Assembly: GCF_029360725.1 (NCBI RefSeq)
Contig: NZ_JARKMY010000018.1
Coordinates: forward strand, 558,001-622,000
DNA length: 64,000 nt
DNA from: Chryseolinea sp. H1M3-3
GTDB taxonomy: Bacteria > Bacteroidota > Bacteroidia > Cytophagales > Cyclobacteriaceae
Direction: 5' to 3'
Part shown: piece after piece, positions 53,819-62,617 of the stretch
Layout of the letters: every line of letters begins with the position of its first letter
How positions within the stretch are numbered: position 1 is the stretch's first letter
Notes under the pieces: generated by a model
Told to the model about the DNA's origin: nothing
Seen by the model: the letters and a program-made list of their open reading frames with translations, nothing else
Database searches by the model: none
Program-made: the position numbers and the translations under genes

Positions 53819-55090
53819 ATGTCATTCGAAAAATTAAATCTCATTGAGCCGATTTTGCGTGCCCTCAAAAATGAAGGGTATACAAAACCAACACCAATTC
53901 AAGAACAAGCTATTCCACTCATACTGGAAAGAAAAGACCTTTTGGGCTGCGCTCAGACCGGTACTGGTAAAACCGCCGCTTTCGCGATACCTATTTTACA
54001 ACTACTCCATCAGGACGAACTTTTCGTAAAAGGCCCGGCTGGAATTAAAGCTTTGATTCTAACGCCGACACGCGAACTCGCGATTCAAATCGGAGAAAGC
54101 TTTGCCGCCTACGGAAAGCATCTGCGCATAAGCCATACGGTAATTTTCGGAGGCGTTTCACAACGGTCGCAAACGGATGCGCTACGCTCAGGTGTCGATA
54201 TCCTGATCGCGACGCCAGGCAGATTGCTCGACCTCATGAACCAACGCTTTGTAAAACTCCAAAACTTAAAGATGTTGGTATTGGATGAAGCGGACCGAAT
54301 GCTGGACATGGGTTTTATTCACGATGTAAAAAAGGTGATTGCGCGTATCCCGGAGAAACGGCAAACGATATTCTTTTCGGCTACTATGCCTTCGGAAATT
54401 GCAACCTTAGCAAATACCATTCTGAAGAATCCTGCGCGCGTTCAAGTAACACCCGTATCATCAACAGCCAACACGATTAAACAAGCAGTTTACTTTGTTG
54501 AGAAAAAAGACAAACGAAAATTGCTGTTGCATTTACTTCAAGATAGAACAATCATAACAGCATTGGTTTTTGCACGCACCAAGCACGGCGCCGACCGCGT
54601 TGCCAAAGATCTTGTGCAATCTGGTATACGTGCAGAAGCGATCCATGGAAATAAATCTCAAGGCGCACGCCAACGTGCATTGAGTAATTTTAAATCACAA
54701 CAAACCCGTGTATTGGTGGCAACCGATATCGCTGCACGCGGAATAGACGTTGATGATCTATCGCATGTAATCAACTTTGAGTTACCAAATGTTCCTGAAA
54801 CCTATGTTCATCGTATTGGACGTACAGGCCGTGCCGGAGCAAATGGAATTTCCTTGTCATTTTGTGATGAAGAGGAAAAAGAGTTTCTGCGCGACATTCA
54901 TAAACTGATTCAAAAAACAATACCCGTTGTTGAAGACCAACCGTACCACATGACTCACGTGGGCATGCCACGGCCACAACCTCAACAACGTTCACGTTCT
55001 TCTTTTAAGGCAAGGAATAATTCTTCCGCCAGAAATTCAGGGCAACAGTGGAACAGCAGGGATCGACGCGAACGCGATAATCAACGCTAA
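53819..55090 (+). CDS. rhlE: DEAD-box RNA helicase, RhlE group
   Basis: A 423-aa ATP-dependent RNA helicase. Q motif [10 protein letters not shown], Walker [27 protein letters not shown], and C-terminal [15 protein letters not shown] and HRIGRTGR are all present. The C-terminal tail (about 375-423) is basic and rich in Gln, Arg, Ser and Asn, as usual for RNA-binding tails of RhlE. Roles in the family include ribosome assembly and cold adaptation. Convergent with the SOD gene and separated by a strong terminator. Confidence 0.93.
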   Translation: MSFEKLNLIEPILRALKNEGYTKPTPIQEQAIPLILERKDLLGCAQTGTGKTAAFAIPILQLLHQDELFVKGPAGIKALILTPTRELAIQIGESFAAYGKHLRISHTVIFGGVSQRSQTDALRSGVDILIATPGRLLDLMNQRFVKLQNLKMLVLDEADRMLDMGFIHDVKKVIARIPEKRQTIFFSATMPSEIATLANTILKNPARVQVTPVSSTANTIKQAVYFVEKKDKRKLLLHLLQDRTIITALVFARTKHGADRVAKDLVQSGIRAEAIHGNKSQGARQRALSNFKSQQTRVLVATDIAARGIDVDDLSHVINFELPNVPETYVHRIGRTGRAGANGISLSFCDEEEKEFLRDIHKLIQKTIPVVEDQPYHMTHVGMPRPQPQQRSRSSFKARNNSSARNSGQQWNSRDRRERDNQR

Positions 55091-55100
55091 GACTATAGCA

Positions 55101-55133
55101 AAAAAAGAGGCTCCAAAAAGGAGCCTCTTTTTT
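55101..55133. terminator. Bidirectional terminator between rhlE and the SOD gene
   Basis: A perfect 14-bp stem (55101-55114 with 55120-55133) around an AAAAA loop, with A and T runs on opposite sides so that it can work in both directions. Confidence 0.92.
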
Positions 55134-55146
55134 TATTTATCTAAAA

Positions 55147-55752
55147 TTATTTAGCAGCAAATCTCTTGGCTACTTCATTCCAGTTGACAACGTTCCAGAA
55201 TGCGTTTACATAATCTGGTCTGCGATTTTGATAATTTAAATAGTAAGCATGCTCCCAAACATCAATACCAAGAATCGGCTTACCTTTTATTTCAGCTACG
55301 TCCATCAGAGGGTTGTCCTGATTTGGTGTAGAGGTGATCTGTAATTTTCCACTGCTATCCGCAATTAGCCATGCCCAACCGGAACCAAAACGTCCGGCAG
55401 CTGCGGCTGCAAATTTCGTTTTAAACTCATCAAAGTTTCCAAAGGCGGCATTAATGGCATCAGCAACAGCACCAGAAGGTTTGCCGCCCGCGTTGGGTCC
55501 CATAATAGTCCAGAAGAAGCTATGATTCCAATGACCACCACCATTATTACGAACAGCCACAGGATACTTCGAAATATTTTTACAGATTTCTTCAATGCTC
55601 AAATTTTCTTCGGGTTTGCCAGCTACTGCGTTATTCAAGTTCGTGACATACGTATTATGGTGTTTGCCATGGTGAATTTCCATGGTGCGTGCATCAATAT
55701 GAGGTTCAAGCGCATTAAACGCATAGGGAAGTGCAGGAAGTGTGAATGCCAT
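55147..55752 (-). CDS. sodA: Superoxide dismutase, Mn-type or cambialistic
   Basis: A 201-aa Fe/Mn-family SOD. Metal ligands are His in [12 protein letters not shown], His in [10 protein letters not shown], and Asp and His in [15 protein letters not shown]. The residues that usually discriminate metals are Gly in NGGGHWNH (Fe enzymes have Gln) and Gln in TPNQDNPLM (Fe enzymes have Ala), both pointing to Mn or dual use. No signal peptide, so cytoplasmic. A TATATTTG box lies about 48 nt upstream. Confidence 0.94.
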   Translation of the reverse strand: MAFTLPALPYAFNALEPHIDARTMEIHHGKHHNTYVTNLNNAVAGKPEENLSIEEICKNISKYPVAVRNNGGGHWNHSFFWTIMGPNAGGKPSGAVADAINAAFGNFDEFKTKFAAAAAGRFGSGWAWLIADSSGKLQITSTPNQDNPLMDVAEIKGKPILGIDVWEHAYYLNYQNRRPDYVNAFWNVVNWNEVAKRFAAK

Positions 55753-55799
55753 AATTGATAATAGATTTTTTAGGGTTAAACATTAGTTTCAAGCGGGCT

Positions 55800-55807
55800 C
55801 AAATATA
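55800..55807 (-). promoter_or_regulatory. -7 box (TATATTTG) of the SOD gene
   Basis: Exact TAnnTTTG on the minus strand, preceded by TTG; leader about 44 nt. Confidence 0.55.
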
Positions 55808-55866
55808 CAACCATAACTTCATCCTGAAAACGGACTGTCATGGGTAATGCTAGTGGGTCGCTTGTT

Positions 55867-56217
55867 TTAAAACGGCAAATCCTCCGAAGTGTTATTGGAA
55901 TCTGCCATAAACGGCTCATCGGCTGGTGGTGGTGGCATGTCCGAATTACTACTTCCGCTTCTATCAAGCTTCCATGCTCTCGCTTCTGTATACCACCGAC
56001 CATTATATTCACGGCTCTCCAGCTCGATTGATGCATTAATGGATTGACCTACAGCGACATTAAACTGGTCCACTTTATCGCCCCAAACCGAAAGACAAAC
56101 CTTCTTTGGAAACTGACCTTGGGTTTCCACAATGAACTCCTGTTTTTTCCAGGGACCTTTTTTGCCCATACCCGATTGAAGCGGCAGGAGCTGAACTACT
56201 TTTCCTTTTAATTCCAT
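55867..56217 (-). CDS. DUF3127 protein with SSB-like C-terminal tail
   Basis: A 116-aa protein. Residues 1-80 match DUF3127: VVQLLPLQSGMGKKGPWKKQEFIVET, VCLSVWGDKVDQF and ESREYNGRWYTEARAWKL, an OB-fold-like pattern. The tail is Pro/Ser/Asn-rich and ends SEDLPF, closely resembling the acidic tip (DDIPF type) through which SSB recruits repair and replication proteins. The family is common in Bacteroidota and has no established function. It lies 12 nt downstream of tadA on the same strand. Confidence 0.82.
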   Translation of the reverse strand: MELKGKVVQLLPLQSGMGKKGPWKKQEFIVETQGQFPKKVCLSVWGDKVDQFNVAVGQSINASIELESREYNGRWYTEARAWKLDRSGSSNSDMPPPPADEPFMADSNNTSEDLPF

Positions 56218-56229
56218 TTTATTACTTAT

Positions 56230-56673
56230 TTACTTTCTAATTTCTTTAAAAAATCCATCGATCAGTTTTTTGCACTCTTCCGACTTGATTCCCTTAATGA
56301 CTTCTGTTCGCGGATGTAACAATGGCGATTTCACCAAAGTAAAACCGCGTTGTACGTCAGATGCACCAAAGACTAATTTTTGCAATTGCACCCAATGCAA
56401 GGCACCCGCACACATAGCGCATGGTTCCAATGTGACATATAAGGTGCACTCATTTAAGTATTTTGATCCTAGGTGGTTAGATGCTGCCGTGACCGCTAAC
56501 ATCTCTGCATGCGCAGTGGCATCCGTCAACTTTTCCGTTTGGTTATGCGCCCTGGCGATGACACGATTCTTACAGACAACAACAGCGCCAACTGGAACTT
56601 CACCAATTTCAAATGCTTTGCTAGCCTCTTTAAGGGCTTCACGCATAAAATATTCATCGGTATACAATTCCAT
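56230..56673 (-). CDS. tadA: tRNA-specific adenosine deaminase
   Basis: A 147-aa zinc deaminase that makes inosine at the wobble position of tRNA-Arg(ACG). The zinc/catalytic motifs are HAEMLAV (His and Glu, about 54-60) and PCAMCAGALHW (two Cys, about 84-87). GEVPVGAVVV is the typical N-terminal segment. Length and motifs fit TadA better than other nucleoside deaminases. A -7 box 7 nt before the ATG predicts a nearly leaderless mRNA. The DUF3127 gene follows closely. Confidence 0.92.
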   Translation of the reverse strand: MELYTDEYFMREALKEASKAFEIGEVPVGAVVVCKNRVIARAHNQTEKLTDATAHAEMLAVTAASNHLGSKYLNECTLYVTLEPCAMCAGALHWVQLQKLVFGASDVQRGFTLVKSPLLHPRTEVIKGIKSEECKKLIDGFFKEIRK

Positions 56674-56680
56674 AAGATGG

Positions 56681-56688
56681 CAAAGCTA
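56681..56688 (-). promoter_or_regulatory. -7 box (TAGCTTTG) of tadA
   Basis: Exact TAnnTTTG on the minus strand, 7 nt before the tadA ATG. Confidence 0.4.
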
Positions 56689-56788
56689 AGGAAGTTAAGT
56701 GTAAGCAGAAAAGCTTAACGCGGAAAGCTTAAGAACGCCAACAACGCAAAGATTTATGACTGCAGTGACTCTTAAGACACTGTTTGGC

Positions 56789-57352
56789 TCATTTCACCTT
56801 AATATTCTTCATCATTGCCCGAGCCGTTTCCTGCCAATCTTGCTTGTCGCGACGTGAACAATTGAATGAAAACACCAGCGTCTTTCCGGGCTGAATAAGA
56901 TATTGGATATACGTGTATTTCAAAACAGGATCCTGAAAACCTTCTTGTCGCGTTCCATTTAGTCGTGAATCAAACTCAAAAAAGATAAATTTCTTCTTAT
57001 TCACTTCGCGAATACCTTCTTCAATCATTTCAACCCGGTCGAACATACTCATGACACTCGCTTTAAAAAATTTCTGCGCCATTTCTAAGTCTGTTTCACC
57101 CCATTGGGTGGCAGAAATATTTACGCTAAAATCGATGGTTCTGTCCAGGTTGGTATAAGCCGCCAACGGCGCTCGCACTGAGGGATATCGTTGTGTAAAA
57201 TCCAATGCATCCATGGCATTCCATCCTTGAGGAATGGATACTGTTATAGCGTCATTTACTTTTGTTTTTACCAGCTTGGGACGATCAGCCGCCACTAAAG
57301 CCAACGCTATCAAAAAAAACCATTTGCCTAATACACTTTTAATTTTTTGCAT
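56789..57352 (-). CDS. Exported protein of unknown function, PsbP/DcrB-like
   Basis: A 187-aa protein with a probable signal peptide (KWFFLIALALVAAD). ITVSIPQGWNAMDALDF and a final FSFNCSRRDKQDWQETARAMMKNIKV resemble the Mog1p/PsbP/DcrB-like fold, in which the last helix follows a strand with aromatic residues. No catalytic motif is visible and no specific family is assigned with confidence. It is divergent from aspS with 73 nt between starts. Confidence 0.65.
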   Translation of the reverse strand: MQKIKSVLGKWFFLIALALVAADRPKLVKTKVNDAITVSIPQGWNAMDALDFTQRYPSVRAPLAAYTNLDRTIDFSVNISATQWGETDLEMAQKFFKASVMSMFDRVEMIEEGIREVNKKKFIFFEFDSRLNGTRQEGFQDPVLKYTYIQYLIQPGKTLVFSFNCSRRDKQDWQETARAMMKNIKVK

Positions 57353-57425
57353 ACACTTACGATACTAAAGTATTGTTAAATTCGCGCCAACTGTCGCATG
57401 GCAGGCAAAATTAATTAAAACTCAG

Positions 57426-59198
57426 ATGTTACGGACGCATACTTGTGGTCAATTGAGATTATCGGATGTAAATAAAACAGTCACGCTTGCCGGTTGGGTT
57501 CAACGCTCAAGAGATAAAGGAAGCGTCCTTTGGGTGGATTTGCGTGACCGTTATGGTTTGACTCAATTAATGTTCGAGGAAGCTAAGACCAGCGCCGATG
57601 TCATCTCTTTGGGGAGAAGCCTAGGACGTGAATATGTCATCCAGGTCGACGGCGTGGTCGTTGAAAGACTTTCCAAAAATGACAAAATACCTACCGGTGA
57701 AATTGAAGTTAAAGTCACCAAGCTCACCGTCTTAAATGCTGCAAAGCTCCCACCTTTCACCATCGAAGATGATACTGACGGCGGTGATGAATTGCGGATG
57801 AAATACAGATACCTCGACTTGCGCAGAAATCCTGTTCGTGAAAGTCTGCAGTTACGCCACAAAATGGCTCAACACACAAGAACATACCTTGATGGACAGC
57901 AATTTATTGAAGTTGAAACACCAGTCCTGATAAAATCTACTCCGGAAGGGGCGCGCGATTTCGTGGTGCCTTCAAGAATTCACCACGGTGAATTTTATGC
58001 GCTGCCGCAGTCGCCGCAGACGTTTAAGCAATTGCTCATGGTTTCTGGTTTTGACAGGTATTATCAGATCGTAAAGTGTTTTAGAGATGAAGATTTACGC
58101 GCTGATCGTCAGCCTGAATTCACACAGATCGACTGTGAAATGTCTTTCATCACTCAGGAAGATATTTTAAACACGTTTGAAGGATTGATCCGTTACCTTT
58201 TCAAAAACGTAAAAGGAATCGACCTTCCGGAAGTTCCAAGAATGAAGTATGATGATGCCATGAAGCTTTATGGGTCCGACAAACCTGATACACGGTTTGA
58301 AATGAAATTTGTGGAGATAACAGAGCTAACCAAAGGAAAAAATTTTCCGGTATTCGAAAGTGCAGAACTGGTGGTAGGTATAAATGCCAAGGGTTGTTCG
58401 GAATATTCTCGCAAACAAATCGATGAGCTTACAGAATATGTTAAGCGGCCCCAGATTGGGGCGAAAGGATTGGTATATGTTCAGTATAGAACCGACGGCA
58501 CCATTAAGTCTTCCGTTGACAAGTTTTATTCTTCGGAAGAATTGAAACAATGGGTTGAAAGATTCAACGCACAGCCTGGTGATTTAATGCTGCTGATGGC
58601 CGGCGAAGCTTTTACAACAAGAAAACAATTAAATGAACTTCGTTTATTGATGGGCGATCGATTAGGCTTCCGCGATAAAAATAAATTTTCAGCTTTATGG
58701 GTTCTTGATTTTCCACTGCTTGAATGGAGTGAAGAAACCAATCGTTATCATGCGATGCATCATCCTTTTACGTCTCCTAAGCCGGAAGATATTAAGTTGT
58801 TGGATACAGATCCGGGGCGGGTTAGGGCAAATGCGTATGATATGGTTATCAACGGGACAGAAGTTGGTGGTGGTTCAATCCGTATTCACGATAGGGCTAC
58901 ACAACAAATGATGTTTAACCACCTGGGGTTCACGGAAGCGGAGGCAAAAAAACAGTTCGGATTCTTAATGGAGGCTTTCGAATTTGGTGCTCCTCCGCAT
59001 GGCGGCATTGCTTTTGGATTCGACAGGCTCTGTTCAATTTTTGGTGGCGCTGATTCGATCCGTGATTTTATTGCTTTCCCTAAGAACAATGCGGGTAAAG
59101 ACGTAATGATTGATACGCCCTCTACAATTTCGGATGAACAAATGAAAGAACTCGGTTTGACCGTAGTCAATACAGAAAGCGCAAAGCAGAAAGCTTAA
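57426..59198 (+). CDS. aspS: Aspartate--tRNA ligase, bacterial type
   Basis: A 590-aa class II synthetase. Anticodon-binding OB fold at about residues 1-110 ([23 protein letters not shown]). Motif 2 is [18 protein letters not shown], the bacterial GAD insertion spans about 290-410, and motif 3 is [15 protein letters not shown]. The GAD domain marks the bacterial type. Whether it discriminates against Asn cannot be judged without gatCAB context. It loads tRNA-Asp in the cytoplasm. Confidence 0.97.
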   Translation: MLRTHTCGQLRLSDVNKTVTLAGWVQRSRDKGSVLWVDLRDRYGLTQLMFEEAKTSADVISLGRSLGREYVIQVDGVVVERLSKNDKIPTGEIEVKVTKLTVLNAAKLPPFTIEDDTDGGDELRMKYRYLDLRRNPVRESLQLRHKMAQHTRTYLDGQQFIEVETPVLIKSTPEGARDFVVPSRIHHGEFYALPQSPQTFKQLLMVSGFDRYYQIVKCFRDEDLRADRQPEFTQIDCEMSFITQEDILNTFEGLIRYLFKNVKGIDLPEVPRMKYDDAMKLYGSDKPDTRFEMKFVEITELTKGKNFPVFESAELVVGINAKGCSEYSRKQIDELTEYVKRPQIGAKGLVYVQYRTDGTIKSSVDKFYSSEELKQWVERFNAQPGDLMLLMAGEAFTTRKQLNELRLLMGDRLGFRDKNKFSALWVLDFPLLEWSEETNRYHAMHHPFTSPKPEDIKLLDTDPGRVRANAYDMVINGTEVGGGSIRIHDRATQQMMFNHLGFTEAEAKKQFGFLMEAFEFGAPPHGGIAFGFDRLCSIFGGADSIRDFIAFPKNNAGKDVMIDTPSTISDEQMKELGLTVVNTESAKQKA

Positions 59199-59386
59199 CA
59201 CTGATCTTTGAGAAAGCCTATTGTTTCAATTTCAAACGGCTGAAGAAACTTGAAACACACTTGTTAAGCGAAGACGTTACGTTTCTTGTCAACGTGGTTT
59301 ACATGGCGTGCTGATAGCATCGTCTTGCCCCTATTTCTTCTAACCGCACTTGACTGCCAGCAGTCAATGCCAACTCCGTATTCACA

Positions 59387-60565
59387 CTAAAGATAACTCA
59401 GCCACCATTTGCTCCGTTGTTCGGCTTTGTACTGATCGTACCATTTGCACAGGGGGTATAAAATTATGACAACACCGAACCACACCAGGTACACAACCCA
59501 CAGGCTGAAGCCGTATCCTACAAGATTAGGTGAGCTTGTTACCCAAGTATCAAAAATCATATCCGACGCATCATATCCGGTAAGTATCGCAGCAATTACT
59601 GCTAGAATGTGAATAAGATACAAATGCAATAAATAATAGAACATTGGTACCCGTCCCAATATTTTAACACCCTGCGACACACGTCCCATAAAGTTTTCTG
59701 AGATCGCAAGAAAAATTATTGCTGGCCCGAGCGTTATCAATAGGTAAAGCAATGAAGGCGGATACTTTGTCACGTTTAAGAAAGAAAGAACTGTAAAAAC
59801 CGGACTTGGCTGAATAGACCAGGGATTCGGATCGCCATACGCATTGATAAATCTGAGCAACACAAAAAGTAGGACTAAACTTGAACCCAGATAAAGCAGT
59901 ATTTCTCTTCGTGCAGATTGCGTATAAGTACCTTCAAAAAAAATTCCAAAACAATACCCAACTAACATCACCCCGACCCATGGCACAAGTGGATAACCTA
60001 CGAAAAGAAAATAGTTTTCCGACAACGAAAATCCCTGGAATTGGTGAACGATGGACCATGCGATGGCGTCCATGCCATTACCTTCCACATGAATGGAATC
60101 TAACGCGTTGTGGCCCACGATCATCAATATACCGAGCAGCAATGTTACCTTAAATGGTAAATGAATGCACATGGCCAGCACGATCATTCCGACGCCCAGC
60201 GCCCATATTACAAAGAGGGTAATCAATGAGAACTGAGCATTGAAAAACCACGCGAAATTTACGATCGTGAGTTCAAGGAAGACCAGCCAAAGCCCACGTT
60301 TTAGCAGGAAAACGGATAGTTCATTTTTACTTCTTCGCAGCCCGACGAAGAAAGCCGAAGTACCTGCTAAAAAGATGAACACAGGTGCACAGTAATGCGT
60401 GATCCACCTTGTGAAAAATAAAATTACACTTGTCTTGGACAGGTCTGTGGGATCATATAAAAATGCATCTGCATGAAAATAATCGCGGACATGATCCAGC
60501 GCCATAACAATCATAACGATGCCTCGCAATAAATCGATGGATTCAATCCGGGCTGTTTTTGTCAT
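59387..60565 (-). CDS. DUF1624 acyltransferase-like membrane protein
   Basis: A 392-aa membrane protein of about ten helices. RIESIDLLRGIVMIVMALDHVRDYF is the hallmark of DUF1624/heparan-alpha-glucosaminide N-acetyltransferase-like (YeiB-related) proteins; the Asp-His pair in ALDHVRD is the presumed active site. ITHYCAPVFIFLAGTSAFF follows. Members may transfer acetyl groups across the membrane to glycans; the acceptor here is unknown. Isolated gene; the 188-nt gap between it and aspS holds no recognisable element. Confidence 0.85.
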   Translation of the reverse strand: MTKTARIESIDLLRGIVMIVMALDHVRDYFHADAFLYDPTDLSKTSVILFFTRWITHYCAPVFIFLAGTSAFFVGLRRSKNELSVFLLKRGLWLVFLELTIVNFAWFFNAQFSLITLFVIWALGVGMIVLAMCIHLPFKVTLLLGILMIVGHNALDSIHVEGNGMDAIAWSIVHQFQGFSLSENYFLFVGYPLVPWVGVMLVGYCFGIFFEGTYTQSARREILLYLGSSLVLLFVLLRFINAYGDPNPWSIQPSPVFTVLSFLNVTKYPPSLLYLLITLGPAIIFLAISENFMGRVSQGVKILGRVPMFYYLLHLYLIHILAVIAAILTGYDASDMIFDTWVTSSPNLVGYGFSLWVVYLVWFGVVIILYPLCKWYDQYKAEQRSKWWLSYL

Positions 60566-60704
60566 AAAACAATAGATACGAAGATTAGAATGGAGGGTTG
60601 ATCAAAACCCGAAAAATTGTTTATCAAAGGAAAAGAGAATTCAAGAAAATTGTACTACGGAATCTTGCTCTTTTTCTAAAGGAGAAAATCAATTAACAAC
60701 AACA

Positions 60705-61541
60705 TCAAAGCTTCAACAATTTTTCTGGCAATGCTGTGATCTCTTCAACTTCCAGGTTCCGATAAAAAATTTCCGCTCCTTCTGACTGAATCTGGATCTT
60801 TCCCTTATTTAAAGGCTTATCTCCGCTCCCATCAGGCTGACGAAGGTTATGCAATATCATCACAACTTTTCCATTCACGACATGAATACTGGTATCATTA
60901 AAACAGTAAAGGTCAATGACATTCCATTCCCCTGACGGTTTTTCTGCGTCAGGATACTTCACGCAATTTCTTCCATTCGGACCTTTATCACGAAAAGTAA
61001 GCAACGGTGCCCCTGCTGTATATATAAATTTATTTGACCCTTGCTTTGTGGCTGGCACATCGGCGAACGCTCCGCCGCATCCCCAATAATCACCACAGTC
61101 TCCTTCCTGAATTTGAAACTCATGCGATCTCATCCAGAATGCCCCATCAGCCCCATGCGGTCCTACCGCATGATATAATAAACCACTATCACGTTTCGCA
61201 TTTCGCTTCGGTGCAAACTTCAAATGTCCCCATTTAAATTCGAGGCGCAGATGATAATTTGAAAATTCCTGTTTTGTTGAAATGCCTCCAAAATTTTCGC
61301 CGGAGACCCGAATGGCAGGTGTACCATCTTTTTGTACCACAGTAAAAACCTGACGCGGGTCTTTATTCAGACCAATAGGTGCACCGCTAAAGTCCTGTTT
61401 AAACGAATCATACAACGGCCCAATGTAAACATCCCACCCTTTCAAGTCTTTACCATTAAAAATGGGCTTCATTTTCTGAGGGGAAAATGTTGTTGTAAGC
61501 ATTGATATCGCAAAGAATAGAACATGGCATGAATAAAACAT
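60705..61541 (-). CDS. DUF1080 (3-keto-disaccharide hydrolase-like) exported protein
   Basis: About 278 aa. Signal MFYSCHVLFFAISMLTTTFS precedes a single DUF1080 concanavalin-like domain: PIFNGKDLKGWDVYIG, FSNYHLRLEFKWG, DSGLLYHAVGPHG, SHEFQIQEGDCGDYWG and PSGEWNVIDLYC. Some relatives hydrolyse 3-keto-glycosides or bind glycans. ATG at 61541 gives the signal peptide; a TTG eight codons earlier is less likely. It is divergent from the TetR gene. Confidence 0.87.
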   Translation of the reverse strand: MFYSCHVLFFAISMLTTTFSPQKMKPIFNGKDLKGWDVYIGPLYDSFKQDFSGAPIGLNKDPRQVFTVVQKDGTPAIRVSGENFGGISTKQEFSNYHLRLEFKWGHLKFAPKRNAKRDSGLLYHAVGPHGADGAFWMRSHEFQIQEGDCGDYWGCGGAFADVPATKQGSNKFIYTAGAPLLTFRDKGPNGRNCVKYPDAEKPSGEWNVIDLYCFNDTSIHVVNGKVVMILHNLRQPDGSGDKPLNKGKIQIQSEGAEIFYRNLEVEEITALPEKLLKL

Positions 61542-61634
61542 AATCTTAAAAGTTAGCAATGCCAATTTAAAACTTCTGGATGACTGTTAACCAAATGTTA
61601 TGTAACCGAAAAAAATACAAAATATCTATAAAAG

Positions 61635-61648
61635 AATGAACATTCATT
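61635..61648 (+). promoter_or_regulatory. Candidate TetR operator
   Basis: AATGA-ACAT-TCATT is an inverted repeat (5-bp arms) that abuts the -7 box at 61649-61656 and lies 19 nt before the TetR-family start. Self-repression is the simplest reading. Confidence 0.5.
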
Positions 61649-61656
61649 TATATTTG
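61649..61656 (+). promoter_or_regulatory. -7 box (TATATTTG) of the TetR-family gene
   Basis: Exact TAnnTTTG match only 10 nt before the ATG, so the leader is about 6 nt. Confidence 0.5.
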
Positions 61657-61666
61657 CACAAACAAA

Positions 61667-62263
61667 ATGCGCACGAGAGACGAACATAAAGAAGCTGCCA
61701 TCCGCGAAAAAGCGCTTGTTATGGTAGTAAAAGACGGATTTGACGGCCTAAGTATGCAAAAACTAGCCAAAGCCGCTAACGTATCGCCTGCCACGATTTA
61801 CATCTACTTTAAAGACCGCGATGATTTAATTATACAACTGTGGCTTGAGGAAATGAAAAAAATGGCGAATGCCACATTGGTGGGATTTGATCCGGCGATG
61901 CATTTTGAAGAAGGCCTGCGGATTCAGTGGCTTAACCGTGCCAAGTTTTGTATGGAGAATCCAGCGAGCATGCATTTTTTGGAACAGATGAAATTCTCTC
62001 CATACCACGAGATGTGTATGAAAAAAATGGACAACACATTTATCAAAGCCATGGGCGAATTTGTTCATCACGCTATCAATAGAAAAGAAGTAGTCAAATT
62101 GCCAGTTGAAGTCTATTGGTCAATCGCGTTTGCGCCTTTATATCAGCTCGTTAAAATGCATATGTCGGGACGAGGATTACGCGGGGGCAGTGAGAAATTT
62201 GTACTAGACGAAAAAATCATGAATCAAACGCTCAAGCTTGTACTAAAAGCGTTGAAACCTTAG
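61667..62263 (+). CDS. TetR/AcrR-family transcriptional regulator
   Basis: A 198-aa regulator. The HTH is at about residues 8-52: REKALVMVVKDGFDGLSMQKLAKAANVSPATIYIYFKDRDDLI, a textbook TetR_N. The ligand domain (about 75-198) contains several aromatic and Met residues, as in multidrug-binding members. It is first in a rightward group with a small HMA-like protein (8 nt away) and an MFS transporter, an arrangement typical of ligand-induced efflux control. Confidence 0.94.
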   Translation: MRTRDEHKEAAIREKALVMVVKDGFDGLSMQKLAKAANVSPATIYIYFKDRDDLIIQLWLEEMKKMANATLVGFDPAMHFEEGLRIQWLNRAKFCMENPASMHFLEQMKFSPYHEMCMKKMDNTFIKAMGEFVHHAINRKEVVKLPVEVYWSIAFAPLYQLVKMHMSGRGLRGGSEKFVLDEKIMNQTLKLVLKALKP

Positions 62264-62271
62264 CCGATCGA

Positions 62272-62538
62272 ATGGAGTTTAAAAATCAAAATATGGCAAC
62301 GAATCACTACACCGATATGCTTTCAGAAGTGCTGGTATTTAAAACCAATATTTCAACGGAGAGACAACTTGAAAGTGTCAGCACTATTCTCTCCTCCGTG
62401 CAAAACATCATTCAATGGAACGTTGACCGTAAAGATATTGACAATGTTCTGCGCATAACGTGCGAACAACTGTCGCCAAATACCATTATCGAAGCGTTGA
62501 GAAAAGCCGGTTTTGAATGTGAGGAGTTACCAGATTGA
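62272..62538 (+). CDS. Small HMA-like (ferredoxin-fold) protein without the CxxC metal site
   Basis: An 88-aa protein. EVLVFKTNISTERQLESVSTIL, then NIIQWNVDRKDIDNVLRITCEQLSPNTIIEALRKAGFECEEL gives the beta-alpha-beta-beta-alpha-beta pattern of heavy-metal-associated domains. The usual MxCxxC loop is absent (KTNISTER in that position). The two cysteines lie elsewhere. A second ATG at 62293 is possible. It is sandwiched between the TetR and MFS genes. Function unknown. Confidence 0.7.
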   Translation: MEFKNQNMATNHYTDMLSEVLVFKTNISTERQLESVSTILSSVQNIIQWNVDRKDIDNVLRITCEQLSPNTIIEALRKAGFECEELPD

Positions 62539-62617
62539 CTTTTATATAATCAAACTTTGGTCTCAATAGCATGAATCGTAAACACTCAATACACAATATT
62601 TAAAATACTTTTCTTCT

